A stretch of DNA of 64,000 bases. Origin: Halomonas sp. JB37 (lineage in GTDB: Bacteria > Pseudomonadota > Gammaproteobacteria > Pseudomonadales > Halomonadaceae). A program made the translations under genes and the position numbers. This document shows positions 7,734 through 15,949 of the stretch, piece by piece (position 1 is the first letter of the stretch; every line of letters begins with the position of its first letter). The stretch is from the NCBI RefSeq assembly GCF_002332255.1, contig NZ_NRGW01000001.1, forward strand, positions 248,001 through 312,000, in the 5' to 3' direction. The notes beneath the pieces are model-generated. The model was not told the DNA's origin and made no database searches. It was given only the letters and a program-made list of their open reading frames with translations.

Positions 7734-8455
7734 GTGAGCGTTCTGTCTCTCGTCTTCAGCTGCACGACCTACATTTGGCCCAGGCGCGCCGCACGGTGCT
7801 GGAACACATTGAAGGCGACTTCAAACCGGGTGCCATTACCGCTCTGATTGGCGCTAACGGTGCCGGTAAAAGCACATTGATTCAGGCAATCATGGGGGAA
7901 CTTCGGCCGATTAGCGGCGAAGTGGTCTGCACGGTAGCAAACGAGCGCCGGGCATGGCTGCCCCAGCAGCTAGCGCTGGACCTTACCTTCCCAATGAGCG
8001 TGGAAGAGCTGGTGATGACCGGCAGCTGGCCTAGCCACGGTGCGCTAACCGGCTATTGCGCCGGGCACTATCGAAAAGGCCGCGAGATTATGGCGCGGCT
8101 GGGTATTTCGCACTTGGCCCACCGCCCGCTGGGCGAGCTTTCCGGCGGCCAGCGCCAGCGTGCGCTGATTGGGCGCACGCTGATGCAGGAAGCCGAGCTA
8201 TTACTGCTGGATGAGCCGTTTGCCAATGTGGACAGTGAAACGGTCGACATTTTGATTCGTATCCTGCGACAGATGGCCGATGACGGTGCGACGATTATTG
8301 TGGTGTTACACGATATGGATCATTTGCGCCGTCTTGCCGATGAAGTGCTGATGCTCAACGGCGGCCACGCGCGCTGGGTTGCCCCCGCTGCGCTGACTCC
8401 TCAGCATGCGCCCGTTCAGGCGATGCCATTTAGCTTGGGGGATCAGCATGCTTGA
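7730..8455 (+). CDS. znuC: Zinc ABC transporter, ATP-binding subunit
   Basis: ATPase of the high-affinity zinc importer, 241 residues. It shows Walker A GANGAGKST (about 40-48), the signature LSGGQRQR, Walker B LLLLDEPFAN and the H-loop VVLHDMDH. The Asn after the Walker B Pro-Phe-Ala is typical of the metal-import branch. The ATG at 7730 overlaps the stop of the preceding small ORF. An upstream in-frame start at 7694 would add 12 residues from the overlapping frame and is less likely. It overlaps znuB by 8 bp. Expression should rise when zinc is scarce, through the Zur box at 7543. Confidence 0.93.
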   Translation: MSERSVSRLQLHDLHLAQARRTVLEHIEGDFKPGAITALIGANGAGKSTLIQAIMGELRPISGEVVCTVANERRAWLPQQLALDLTFPMSVEELVMTGSWPSHGALTGYCAGHYRKGREIMARLGISHLAHRPLGELSGGQRQRALIGRTLMQEAELLLLDEPFANVDSETVDILIRILRQMADDGATIIVVLHDMDHLRRLADEVLMLNGGHARWVAPAALTPQHAPVQAMPFSLGDQHA

Positions 8456-9338
8456 CCTACTGAATGCGTGGTTTGTCGCGCCGTTCGACTACGGCTTTAT
8501 GCGCCGTGCGGTGGTGGGCGGTTTAGCGCTTTCGCTAGCGGCCCCTCCGCTGGGCGTGTTTTTGGTATTACGCGGGATGAGCCTAATTGGCGATGCCATG
8601 GCTCACGCGATTCTCCCCGGTGTGGCGCTCGGCTTTCTGCTGGCAGGATTCTCGCTACCCATTATGAGTATTGGCGGCGTGCTGTTTGGTTTGCTGGTGG
8701 CACTGCTGGCGGGCGCGGTATCGAAAATGGGCGGCCAGCGTGAAGATGCGGCCATGGCGAGCTTTTTTATTATTTCGCTGGCTGCGGGCGTCATGCTGAT
8801 TTCGCTAGGCGGTAGCAGCGTGGATCTAACCCACGTGCTGTTTGGCTCTATTTTGGCGATTAATGGCACCGCCCTAATGCTGATTGCCGGTATCAGTACG
8901 CTGATTGTGGTGACGCTGGCGGTGGTTTTTCGTGCCTTAGTGGTGGAGTGTTTAGACCCGCTATTTTTGCGCGGCCAAAGCCGCCGTAGCGGCTGGGTGC
9001 ATAGCGTGTTTTTGGGGCTGCTGGTGCTGAATTTAACGGCCGGCTTTCAAACTCTAGGCACGCTGATGGCGGTGGGCTTAATGATGCTTCCCGCCACCTC
9101 GGCACGCTTTTGGAGCAAGCGCTTAGAAGGGCTGATCGGTATTTCGATTGTGCTTGCCATGGTGTCTAGCACCGGCGGCCTACTGCTTTCGTTTCATTTG
9201 GATATCCCTTCAGGCCCGAGCATTATTCTGCTGGCCGGGGCGGGTTATCTATTCTCGGCGCTGTTTGGCCGTTATCACAGTTTAGCAGCCAAGCTACGGC
9301 GTAAAACGACGCCGCTGGCCGTCGATCACGGGTGTTAA
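8448..9338 (+). CDS. znuB: Zinc ABC transporter, permease subunit
   Basis: Inner-membrane channel of the ZnuABC importer, 296 residues with about eight or nine hydrophobic segments. It has family features such as LRGMSLIGDAMAHAILPGV near the N-terminus, a conserved region of ABC-3 metal permeases, and GTLMAVGLMMLPATSARFW near 200. The start chosen is ATG 8448 (MLDLLNAWF), preceded by GGGGGATC and overlapping znuC by 8 bp. The longer frame from 8406 reads through znuC coding sequence and is rejected. znuA follows after 36 bp. Confidence 0.93.
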   Translation: MLDLLNAWFVAPFDYGFMRRAVVGGLALSLAAPPLGVFLVLRGMSLIGDAMAHAILPGVALGFLLAGFSLPIMSIGGVLFGLLVALLAGAVSKMGGQREDAAMASFFIISLAAGVMLISLGGSSVDLTHVLFGSILAINGTALMLIAGISTLIVVTLAVVFRALVVECLDPLFLRGQSRRSGWVHSVFLGLLVLNLTAGFQTLGTLMAVGLMMLPATSARFWSKRLEGLIGISIVLAMVSSTGGLLLSFHLDIPSGPSIILLAGAGYLFSALFGRYHSLAAKLRRKTTPLAVDHGC

Positions 9339-9374
9339 TGGCGCCCGTTCACGCTTAATCGTAAGGAGTTTTAT

Positions 9375-10475
9375 ATGTCGCTTAGCCATGTTTCATACCG
9401 GTTATCACACCGGTCGGCACGCTGGTTAGTCGGTGTTTCTGCCCTGTTGGCACTGCCTGCTGCCATGGCTAATGAGCGTATTCAGGTCGTGACCAGTTTC
9501 TCTATATTGGCGGACATGGTGGAAAACGTAGGCGGTGACCATGTTGAGGTAAGTTCCCTGGTCGCGGCCGATGGCGACGCCCATGTTTACTCGCCCAGCC
9601 CTGGCGATGCACGCTCACTGGCCGATGCCGATTTAGTCGTGTTTAACGGCCTGCTATTTGAAGGCTGGATGGAGCGGCTAATTAGCGCCAGCGACTACGA
9701 TGGCGCCCTGGTCACCGCGACCGACGGCATTGAGCCCCTCTCTTATGCCGGACATGACGATCACGGCCACGATCATGAAGGACACGATCACGAAGCGCAT
9801 GAGCATGAGCATGAGCATGAGCATGAGCATGCCGATCATGGCGACGACCATGCCGGTCATGATCATGGTGATGAGGACCCGCACGCATGGCAGGATATGC
9901 ACCAAGCCGAGGTGTATATCGCCAACATCCGCGATGGATTAATCGCCGCTGATGCTGACAACGCCGATGCGTACCGCGCCAATGCGGAGCAGTATTTACA
10001 GGAAATAGCCGAGGTAGACGCCGAGATTCGTGCGCTAATAGAGGAAATTCCAGCCTCCACCAGTGTGATTACGGGTCACGACTCTTTTGGCTACTTCTCA
10101 AACGCTTATGGAGTTAACTTCCTGTCTCCAGTGGGACTTTCCACGGAAGCGGATCCTAGTGGCGCCAGCATGGCAGCGCTGGTAGACGTGATTAATCAAG
10201 AGAACGTTAAGGCACTGTTCCACGAGAACATGACCAACCAATCGATCATCACCCAGCTAGCTGAAGAAACCGGCTTGCCCATTGCAGGCACGCTGTACGC
10301 AGACGCGCTAGCCAGTGAAGGCGAGGCCAGCACGTATCTGGGTATGATGCGCCACAACGCTCGCGTGCTGCACGACTCGCTGGCAGAAGCAGGTCATGAT
10401 GATCATGCATCTGACGACGATCACGATCATAGCCATGAGAATAAACACGACCATAGCGGTCACTCTCACCACTAA
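9375..10475 (+). CDS. znuA: Zinc ABC transporter, periplasmic zinc-binding protein with two His-rich segments
   Basis: Captures Zn2+ in the periplasm and hands it to ZnuB. 366 residues with a Sec signal peptide (about 1-32). It belongs to the cluster-9 metal-binding protein family. Likely zinc ligands are the His in DAHVYSPSP (about 70), the His after the loop in DPHAWQD and the His in TGHDSFGYF. A His/Asp/Glu-rich loop runs from about 126 to 165. Besides this usual loop there is a second His/Asp-rich tail in the last 25 residues (about ten His), which not all ZnuA proteins have. TAAGGAG stands 6 bp before the ATG. Only 18 bp separate it from the following beta-lactamase gene. Confidence 0.95.
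   Translation: MSLSHVSYRLSHRSARWLVGVSALLALPAAMANERIQVVTSFSILADMVENVGGDHVEVSSLVAADGDAHVYSPSPGDARSLADADLVVFNGLLFEGWMERLISASDYDGALVTATDGIEPLSYAGHDDHGHDHEGHDHEAHEHEHEHEHEHADHGDDHAGHDHGDEDPHAWQDMHQAEVYIANIRDGLIAADADNADAYRANAEQYLQEIAEVDAEIRALIEEIPASTSVITGHDSFGYFSNAYGVNFLSPVGLSTEADPSGASMAALVDVINQENVKALFHENMTNQSIITQLAEETGLPIAGTLYADALASEGEASTYLGMMRHNARVLHDSLAEAGHDDHASDDDHDHSHENKHDHSGHSHH
9801..9830 (+). repeat. Hexanucleotide tandem repeat (GAGCAT x5) inside znuA
   Basis: Five perfect GAGCAT copies encode Glu-His repeats in the metal-binding loop. Units of 6 bp keep the frame, so copy-number changes would only lengthen or shorten the His loop. Confidence 0.9.
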
Positions 10476-10493
10476 TATCAGCAGGGTTCTGAT

Positions 10494-11684
10494 ATGCCTA
10501 AATACTTAGCAGCACAGATTAGTCTTCTTATGGCGGGCTCACTCTTACTCGGTAGCTCCGCCTGGGCGCATGACGGCGTGGATAACGAACGCATTGAGGC
10601 GCTGGTAAATAACACTATCGTACCCCTGATGGCCGAACATCGTATTCCCGGCATGTCGGTTGCGCTGAGCATTAACGGCCAGCCGCATTACTTTCAGTTT
10701 GGTAACGCCGACCTGGAAGCAGGCATAGCGGTCACCGAAGAGACGCTTTTTGAGCTTGGTTCGGTGAGTAAGATTTTCACTGCAACGCTCGCGGCTTACG
10801 CGCAGTCTAGCGGGGCGCTGTCGCTTTCTGATCGCGCAAGCCTTCATTTGCCGGCCTTGGAAGGCAGTGCCTTCGATGAGATCACGCTGCTAGAGCTGGG
10901 CACCTACACCGCCGGTGAGCTGCCCCTGCAGTTTCCAGACGCGGTCGATAGCGAAGAGGCAATGATCGACTACTATCGCCAGTGGCAGCCTGAGTCGGCC
11001 CCTGGCAGCCATCGCCTCTATTCCAACCCGAGCCTGGGCCTGTTTGGCTACCTGGCCGCACACAGCCTTGGCAAACCGTTCGAGACGCTGATGCAGGAAG
11101 ATGTGTTCTCACCGTTAAGGATGGCGCACAGCTATTTTCAGGTGCCAGAAGAGCAGCAGGCAAACTATGCCTACGGCTACTCAAAAGAAGATGAGCCGAT
11201 TCGGGTCAATCCCGGCGTGTTAGATGCACAGGCCTACGGTTTAAAATCGACCGCTGCCGACGTGCTGATGCTGGTCGATGCCAATATGGCTGAGCTGGGT
11301 GAGGCGGCTGAGACTGAGCGGGATGAGCCACTAAGCCAAGCCATGGCGGCCACGCGGATGGGCTACTTTAGCGTGGGTAACATGACCCAAGGCCTCGGCT
11401 GGGAAAGCTATGCGTACCCGGTGGCCCTTGAGGAGCTGCTGGAAGGCAACTCGGTTGAGATGGTGCTAGAAGCTAACCAAGCGAACCGGCTAAGCCCGCC
11501 GCTGCCGCCCCGCCAGAATGCGCTGTACAACAAGACCGGCGCGACTAACGGCTTTGGTGCCTATGTGGCCTTTGTGCCTAGCGAGCAAATCGGCATTGTG
11601 CTGCTGGCTAATCGCAACTATCCCAACGGTGCACGTATTGAAGCGGCTCATCATATCCTGACGGCACTGACCGACGCGCCCTGA
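10494..11684 (+). CDS. Class C (AmpC-type) serine beta-lactamase
   Basis: Hydrolyses beta-lactams in the periplasm through an acyl-serine intermediate. 396 residues with a signal peptide ending SSAWA (about 25). All class C motifs are in order: Ser90-Val-Ser-Lys93 (SxxK), Tyr176-Ser-Asn178 (YSN; Tyr is the general base) and Lys347-Thr-Gly349 (KTG), plus the NYPN segment near 375-378. Long stretches resemble E. coli AmpC (YTAGELPLQFPD, NYAYGY, LDAQAYGLKST, GFGAYVAF). No ampR-like gene is adjacent. It follows znuA by 18 bp with no terminator, so it is probably transcribed from the Zur-controlled promoter. A related esterase or DD-peptidase activity cannot be excluded, but the match to AmpC is close. 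Confidence 0.88.
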   Translation: MPKYLAAQISLLMAGSLLLGSSAWAHDGVDNERIEALVNNTIVPLMAEHRIPGMSVALSINGQPHYFQFGNADLEAGIAVTEETLFELGSVSKIFTATLAAYAQSSGALSLSDRASLHLPALEGSAFDEITLLELGTYTAGELPLQFPDAVDSEEAMIDYYRQWQPESAPGSHRLYSNPSLGLFGYLAAHSLGKPFETLMQEDVFSPLRMAHSYFQVPEEQQANYAYGYSKEDEPIRVNPGVLDAQAYGLKSTAADVLMLVDANMAELGEAAETERDEPLSQAMAATRMGYFSVGNMTQGLGWESYAYPVALEELLEGNSVEMVLEANQANRLSPPLPPRQNALYNKTGATNGFGAYVAFVPSEQIGIVLLANRNYPNGARIEAAHHILTALTDAP

Positions 11685-11710
11685 CGTATTCTTCACGCAT
11701 GCTTTTAAGA

Positions 11711-11736
11711 TTGCCGCCTTCGGGCGGTATTTTTAT
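11711..11736 (+). terminator. Rho-independent terminator of the znu/beta-lactamase unit
   Basis: CCGCC-TTCG-GGCGG (UUCG tetraloop) followed by TATTTTTAT. Confidence 0.8.
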
Positions 11737-11842
11737 GCCGTCACCGCGCGTATCGCACCACTGAAAGTTGCATTCTCGGCTCTCGATAAGGAGACTAGCA
11801 CCCCTTCCCCCTTACTTTACGTCCCCTGCGAAGAGCCTTCCT

Positions 11843-12508
11843 ATGCGCCTAAACGCTGATTTTAGCCACTTTGCCTGTGTTACTCCGGAAGAGTATCAAT
11901 GGGTCGACTCCCCCAGTCCGGGAGTAGAACGCATGATGTTTGACCGGATTGGTGACGAAGTCGCACGTGCGACTAGCCTGGTTCGCTACGCCCCCAACTC
12001 GCAGTTCGAGCGGCATACCCACGGCGGCGGTGAAGAAATTTTGGTGTTAGAGGGTGTCTTTGCCGATGAACATGGCCGCTACGCAGCGGGTAGCTACTTA
12101 AGAAACCCCGTGGGTACCGGTCATACGCCGCAGATTGGCGAGGAAGGCGCGCTGATTTTTGTCAAACTGCATCAGTTTGATCCTAACGACACGCTACAGC
12201 TGGCGGTACCTGCCCACCGACTTCCCTGGCAGCCTGATAGACGCCCGCGCATTGTCTACAAAATGCTGCATACCTATAAGCAGGAGCGCATCAGCCTAGA
12301 AAACTGGGCTGCGGGCACGTCTATTACGTACCCGACCCTGATGGGGGGCATGGAGTTTTTGGTCTTAGAAGGTACCCTCAGCGATACTGAGCAAAGCTAC
12401 TCTGCGGGTACTTGGTGCCGCTACCCTAGCGGCGCGGCCCCGGCGCTCACCGCCGGTAGCGAAGGCGTCATGATGTATCTTAAACGCGGTCATTTGCCGG
12501 CCGCTTAG
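11843..12508 (+). CDS. ChrR-type double cupin protein
   Basis: 221 residues forming two cupin repeats of the ChrR cupin type. Repeat 1 (about 10-100) has SQFERHTHGGGEEILVLEG, with the metal-binding His-x-His and Glu, and PVGTGHTP. Repeat 2 (about 110-215) has GMEFLVLEGTLSD and CRYPSG but lacks the His-x-His pair. The group includes the zinc-binding anti-sigma ChrR domain, but no anti-sigma N-terminal domain and no sigma factor are present here, so the function is unknown. ATG 11843 is chosen because homologous-looking sequence starts there; an in-frame TTG at 11768 would add 25 residues. It converges on the DUF6164 gene with a 4-bp overlap. Confidence 0.75.
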   Translation: MRLNADFSHFACVTPEEYQWVDSPSPGVERMMFDRIGDEVARATSLVRYAPNSQFERHTHGGGEEILVLEGVFADEHGRYAAGSYLRNPVGTGHTPQIGEEGALIFVKLHQFDPNDTLQLAVPAHRLPWQPDRRPRIVYKMLHTYKQERISLENWAAGTSITYPTLMGGMEFLVLEGTLSDTEQSYSAGTWCRYPSGAAPALTAGSEGVMMYLKRGHLPAA

Positions 12509-12873
12509 GCATGCGATAGACCTAAAAAAGGCAGCAGCGTGAGGGCGGCAATAAGCCCTACCGCTATCAGCACCAGCACGACTTGTACCGGGTGCGCGGC
12601 TAGGCGGCGCCACAGCGTTGCCGCCTCACCGCGCTCAACCGCTGACTGGTGCTCACGCTGCATGCGCTCAAAGCGCTCGGCTTGATAAGCGTTCAACGCA
12701 GCGGTCGCCGCTTCATGCTGATGTGGATTACGCAGCCAAATGGCATCGACACCCAAGCGGAAAAAGCCCGCCTGGGTTTCATAAGTATCAAAGCCGTGCG
12801 CTGCGAATAGATCGCGCACTTCCATCGCTTCCTCATCGGTCACGTGACGCAGCCGGAACAGTAGCTCAGCCAT
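12505..12873 (-). CDS. DUF6164 family protein
   Basis: 122 residues. The N-terminal 45 (MAELLFRLRHVTDEEAMEVR ...) form the soluble domain shared by DUF6164 proteins, with the typical DTYET-AG-F pattern. The middle is helical and charged, and there is one C-terminal membrane helix (about 93-115). The domain resembles signal-transducing PII-fold proteins only loosely and no function is known to me. The gene is monocistronic and convergent with the cupin gene; the stop codons overlap. Confidence 0.75.
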   Translation of the reverse strand: MAELLFRLRHVTDEEAMEVRDLFAAHGFDTYETQAGFFRLGVDAIWLRNPHQHEAATAALNAYQAERFERMQREHQSAVERGEAATLWRRLAAHPVQVVLVLIAVGLIAALTLLPFLGLSHA

Positions 12874-13053
12874 TGGTTTTCCTCATGTATCACTGCTTCG
12901 CAGATTGTTTCTGTGGCAAGTTTATAGGCTTTTATTACTCTAAGCCTGTCATCAAGCGCTGTCTTTCATGAATCTCGGTCAGCATTGATGATGAAGAATC
13001 GTTACCATGCTGGCCTTCAGCCAGTAACGCTGGCCGCTTTATAGGAACAGACC

Positions 13054-13863
13054 ATGCCCCTCCGCCCGCTTGGCGATTATCTTGAGGCACTTCGCTCAGA
13101 GACACCGCTGGTTCACTGCATGACGAACTACGTCGCCATGAATAGCACCGCTAACTTACTGCTAGCCACGGGGGCCTCGCCCGCCATGCTGCATGCGCCT
13201 GAGGAAGTGGCTGAGTTCACCGCTATCTCTGCGGCACTGTCTGTCAATATTGGTACGATTTCTGCTCACTGGGCCGATGCTATGCTGATCGCTGCGGCTA
13301 CTGCCGATAAATATGACATTCCGTGGGTGTTAGACCCTGTCGCGGTTGGCGCAACGCGCTATCGCCAAGCGCTTTGCACACGCCTGCTGGCCTTGAAGCC
13401 TGGCGTTATTCGCGGCAATGCTTCTGAAATTCTTGCCCTCAATGGCTTGGCCAGCCAAGGCCGCGGCGTGGATGCAACGGCCACCACAGGGCAAGCCGTC
13501 GAAGCTGCAATAGCGCTGGCACAAAAGCACGGCTGCGTGGTGGCTATGACCGGCGAAAGCGACTGGGTGACCGATGGCACACAGCATTATCGAATTGAGG
13601 GCGGCCACTCATTGATGCCGCATGTCACGACGCTAGGCTGCGGGCTGAGCGCACTAGTGGCCGCTTTTGTGGCCGCTAATCGCCAGGCGGCACTGGGTGC
13701 CACAGTGGCCGCATTGGCCTGTTTTGCCGTTGCCGGCGAAAGTGCAGGCAGCCGCGCGCAAGGCCCTGGTAGCTTTCAAGTAGCCCTTCTGGATGCGCTC
13801 TACCAGCTCACCCCTGCGGATCTCACTACTCATACTCATCTGGAGGCGGTCCATGTCGTTTGA
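13054..13863 (+). CDS. thiM: Hydroxyethylthiazole kinase
   Basis: Phosphorylates the thiazole alcohol 4-methyl-5-(2-hydroxyethyl)thiazole in thiamine salvage. 269 residues. Family motifs are HCMTNYVAMN (about 21-30), GASPAML, VLDPVAVGATRYR, IRGNASEILAL with ATP contacts, and VTTLGCGLSAL near 194 with the active-site Cys of the TxxGCG motif. It overlaps thiE by 11 bp, so the two salvage steps are co-translated. A weak AGGAAC site precedes ATG 13054. The 180 bp upstream contain no recognisable THI-box (TPP) riboswitch. Confidence 0.95.
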   Translation: MPLRPLGDYLEALRSETPLVHCMTNYVAMNSTANLLLATGASPAMLHAPEEVAEFTAISAALSVNIGTISAHWADAMLIAAATADKYDIPWVLDPVAVGATRYRQALCTRLLALKPGVIRGNASEILALNGLASQGRGVDATATTGQAVEAAIALAQKHGCVVAMTGESDWVTDGTQHYRIEGGHSLMPHVTTLGCGLSALVAAFVAANRQAALGATVAALACFAVAGESAGSRAQGPGSFQVALLDALYQLTPADLTTHTHLEAVHVV

Positions 13864-14476
13864 TCTGTCGCTGTATTTAGTCACCGATGCCGCGCTATGC
13901 CACGATTACGGATTGGAAAAAACGGTCGAAGCCGCGGTAAACGGCGGCGTGACGATCGTCCAGCTACGCGATAAGCACGCCAGCGACGCCCAGATGATTG
14001 CGCAAGCAAAACGGCTGAAAAGCGTACTGGCAGGCACCGGCGTACCGCTGATTATTAACGACCGCTTAACAGTGGCGCTAGAAAGCCAGGCAGACGGTTT
14101 GCACGTAGGGCAAAGCGACACCGCCGTGCAAGCGGCGCGGGCAGCTATGGGCGAGCAGGCGATTATTGGCCTTTCGATCAACACGCATGCCCAGCTGGAT
14201 GCAGCGCCACTGACACTGCTCGACTATGTAGGAATCGGCCCGGTGTTTGCCACCGGAAGTAAGCAAGATCACGCGCAGCCAATTGGCTTTGACGGCTTAG
14301 CCGCGCTTGTCGCCGCATGCCGGCTCCCCAGCGTTGCCATTGGTGGGCTAAAGGCTGAACACGCGAACCATGTACGGCGCGCAGGCGCAGACGGATTAGC
14401 GGTTATTTCGGCTATTTGCGGCCAGCCTGACCCGGCTCAAGCCGCGCGGGCGTTTAAAACGGTAACAGCCTCATGA
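13853..14476 (+). CDS. thiE: Thiamine-phosphate synthase
   Basis: Joins hydroxymethylpyrimidine diphosphate and thiazole phosphate to thiamine phosphate. 207 residues of TIM-barrel fold with the expected motifs QLRDKHASD, LIINDRL (Mg/diphosphate binding), GLHVGQSD, DYVGIGPVFATGSK and AIGGL. The ATG at 13853 follows TGGAGGCGGTCC. The longer frame from 13793 reads through thiM and is rejected. It overlaps the next gene, a LysR regulator, as ATGA. Together with thiM it makes a salvage-only pair; de novo genes are not in the window. Confidence 0.95.
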   Translation: MSFDLSLYLVTDAALCHDYGLEKTVEAAVNGGVTIVQLRDKHASDAQMIAQAKRLKSVLAGTGVPLIINDRLTVALESQADGLHVGQSDTAVQAARAAMGEQAIIGLSINTHAQLDAAPLTLLDYVGIGPVFATGSKQDHAQPIGFDGLAALVAACRLPSVAIGGLKAEHANHVRRAGADGLAVISAICGQPDPAQAARAFKTVTAS

Positions 14477-15393
14477 ATCAGCTAGAGCATCTTGTTACGT
14501 TTGTGCGAGTTGCCGAGCTGGGTAGCTATACACAAGCAGCACAGGCGCTGGATCTTTCACGCACTCGAGTGTCGCGTCAGGTCATGGCACTGGAAGCATC
14601 GCTGGGCGCGCGGCTGATTCAGCGCACTACGCGACGCTTGCATCTCACTGAGGCCGGGGAGCGCTATCTGGCACGTGCTCAAAGCATTCTACAGGCGCTT
14701 GATGAAGCCGCCGCCGAGGTCGGCCAGGGCACCAGCGATGTGCGCGGGCAGCTGCGCGTCAATGGGCCCATGAGCTTCGGTACTCGTTACCTGGCCCCGC
14801 TGGTCGCTCAGTTTATGCTGGCGCATCCAGCGCTTGAAGTACGTCTCGACCTTAACGATCGCCGCGTTGATTTATTGGAAGAAGGCTATGACGTCGCAAT
14901 TCGTATCGGCAGCCTGCCCGACTCCAGCTTAGTCGCCCGCCGTCTAACTCGCTGCCGCCTACTGTTTTGCGCCTCGCCGGATTATCTGGCCACCCACGGG
15001 GAGCCAGAGAGTATTCAAGCGCTGGCACACCACCGCTGCCTACGTTATCGCAGCGGCCAAAATACCGCGGACTGGCAGCTAGCCACGCAGCCCATCAGCG
15101 TTCGTGGCCCGTTGGAAAGCAACAATGGCGATGTATTAACCCACGCTGCAGAAGCCGGGCTGGGCATCGCTCAGCAGCCCAGCTTTTTAGTCACTGAGAG
15201 TATCGCCAGTGGCCGTTTAGTGCCTATTTTGATCGATGAGCCCACCGTGCGACTCGATGTTCACGCACTTTATCCCGCTCGGCGCTATCTACCTGCCAAA
15301 GTGGAACGCTTTGTCGAGCAGCTATCCGTAGCATGGGGCGACCCCCCTATTTGGGAACAACAGATCGGATTGTCGCAACCAGCGCAACAGTGA
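14473..15393 (+). CDS. LysR-family regulator, translationally coupled to thiE
   Basis: 306 residues. The HTH covers about 4-62 (FVRVAELGSYTQAAQALDLS ... RTRVSRQVMALE), then a linker and a substrate-binding domain of the CrgA/DsdC-like group (DRRVDLLEEGYDVAIRIG). The start overlaps the thiE stop as ATGA (14473-14476), so it is the third gene of the thiM-thiE operon. A regulator in this position could be autoregulatory, or it could control the downstream DoxX and dioxygenase genes, which lie 80 and 556 bp further on the same strand. No function can be named. Confidence 0.85.
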   Translation: MNQLEHLVTFVRVAELGSYTQAAQALDLSRTRVSRQVMALEASLGARLIQRTTRRLHLTEAGERYLARAQSILQALDEAAAEVGQGTSDVRGQLRVNGPMSFGTRYLAPLVAQFMLAHPALEVRLDLNDRRVDLLEEGYDVAIRIGSLPDSSLVARRLTRCRLLFCASPDYLATHGEPESIQALAHHRCLRYRSGQNTADWQLATQPISVRGPLESNNGDVLTHAAEAGLGIAQQPSFLVTESIASGRLVPILIDEPTVRLDVHALYPARRYLPAKVERFVEQLSVAWGDPPIWEQQIGLSQPAQQ

Positions 15394-15473
15394 TGTGCAA
15401 TGCGCGCTGATTATCTCAGCAAAGTCTGGCGGTAAAGTAGCCCCATCGACCACCCTTGATGGAAGCGACTCAT

Positions 15474-15893
15474 ATGACCACTCTCTCACCGCCTGCGACA
15501 GCCACCTCTCTACAGCCTCATGCTATTTCGCTATTGCGCGTCGCGCTAGGCGTGATGGCTCTCGCCCACGGCTCGCTCAAACTGTTTGTATTTACCCTGC
15601 CCGGTACTGTCGGCTACTTTGAGTCACTTGGGTTGCCAGGGTTTTTGGCCTACCTGACTATCGCTGCGGAAATTGGCGGCGGCGCTGCGCTGCTGCTGGG
15701 TGTGTATACCCGCTGGGTGAGTCTGGCGTTGATTCCTGTATTACTTGGCGCCACCTGGGTGCACCTTGGCAACGGCTGGATGTTTTCTAATGCCGGGGGT
15801 GGTTGGGAATTCCCAGTATTTTGGACGCTGGCGCTGATAGTTCAAGCCGGCCTAGGAAGTGGGCGCGGGGTGTTAGATCGCCGCTTTGCCTGA
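15474..15893 (+). CDS. DoxX family membrane protein
   Basis: 139 residues with four membrane helices. The DoxX pattern is visible in LLRVALGVMALAHGSLKLF, GLPGFLAYLTIAAEIGGGAALLLGVYTR and a C-terminal WEFPVFWTLAL segment. Members are linked to redox or sulfur chemistry in some organisms, but most are unassigned. Three in-frame starts exist (TTG 15456, ATG 15459, ATG 15474); the last is preceded by GGAAGCGACTCAT and is preferred. A 56-bp gap separates it from the dioxygenase gene on the same strand, so the pair may be co-transcribed. Confidence 0.85.
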   Translation: MTTLSPPATATSLQPHAISLLRVALGVMALAHGSLKLFVFTLPGTVGYFESLGLPGFLAYLTIAAEIGGGAALLLGVYTRWVSLALIPVLLGATWVHLGNGWMFSNAGGGWEFPVFWTLALIVQAGLGSGRGVLDRRFA

Positions 15894-15949
15894 CGTTATC
15901 GCCAGCGCTTGCTTACCGCTCGCGCTGGCACTGCGATGGAGAGTCAATC

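Noticed and set aside
9678..9942. Low-complexity Met-rich frames on both strands over the His loop of znuA
   Set aside because: They are other-frame translations of the GAGCAT/GATCAC repeats in znuA.
12874..13053. Possible TPP riboswitch before thiM
   Set aside because: None of the conserved THI-box segments (CTGAGA, ACCTGATCTGGATAATGCCAGCG) is present; only a small hairpin around GCTGGCC.
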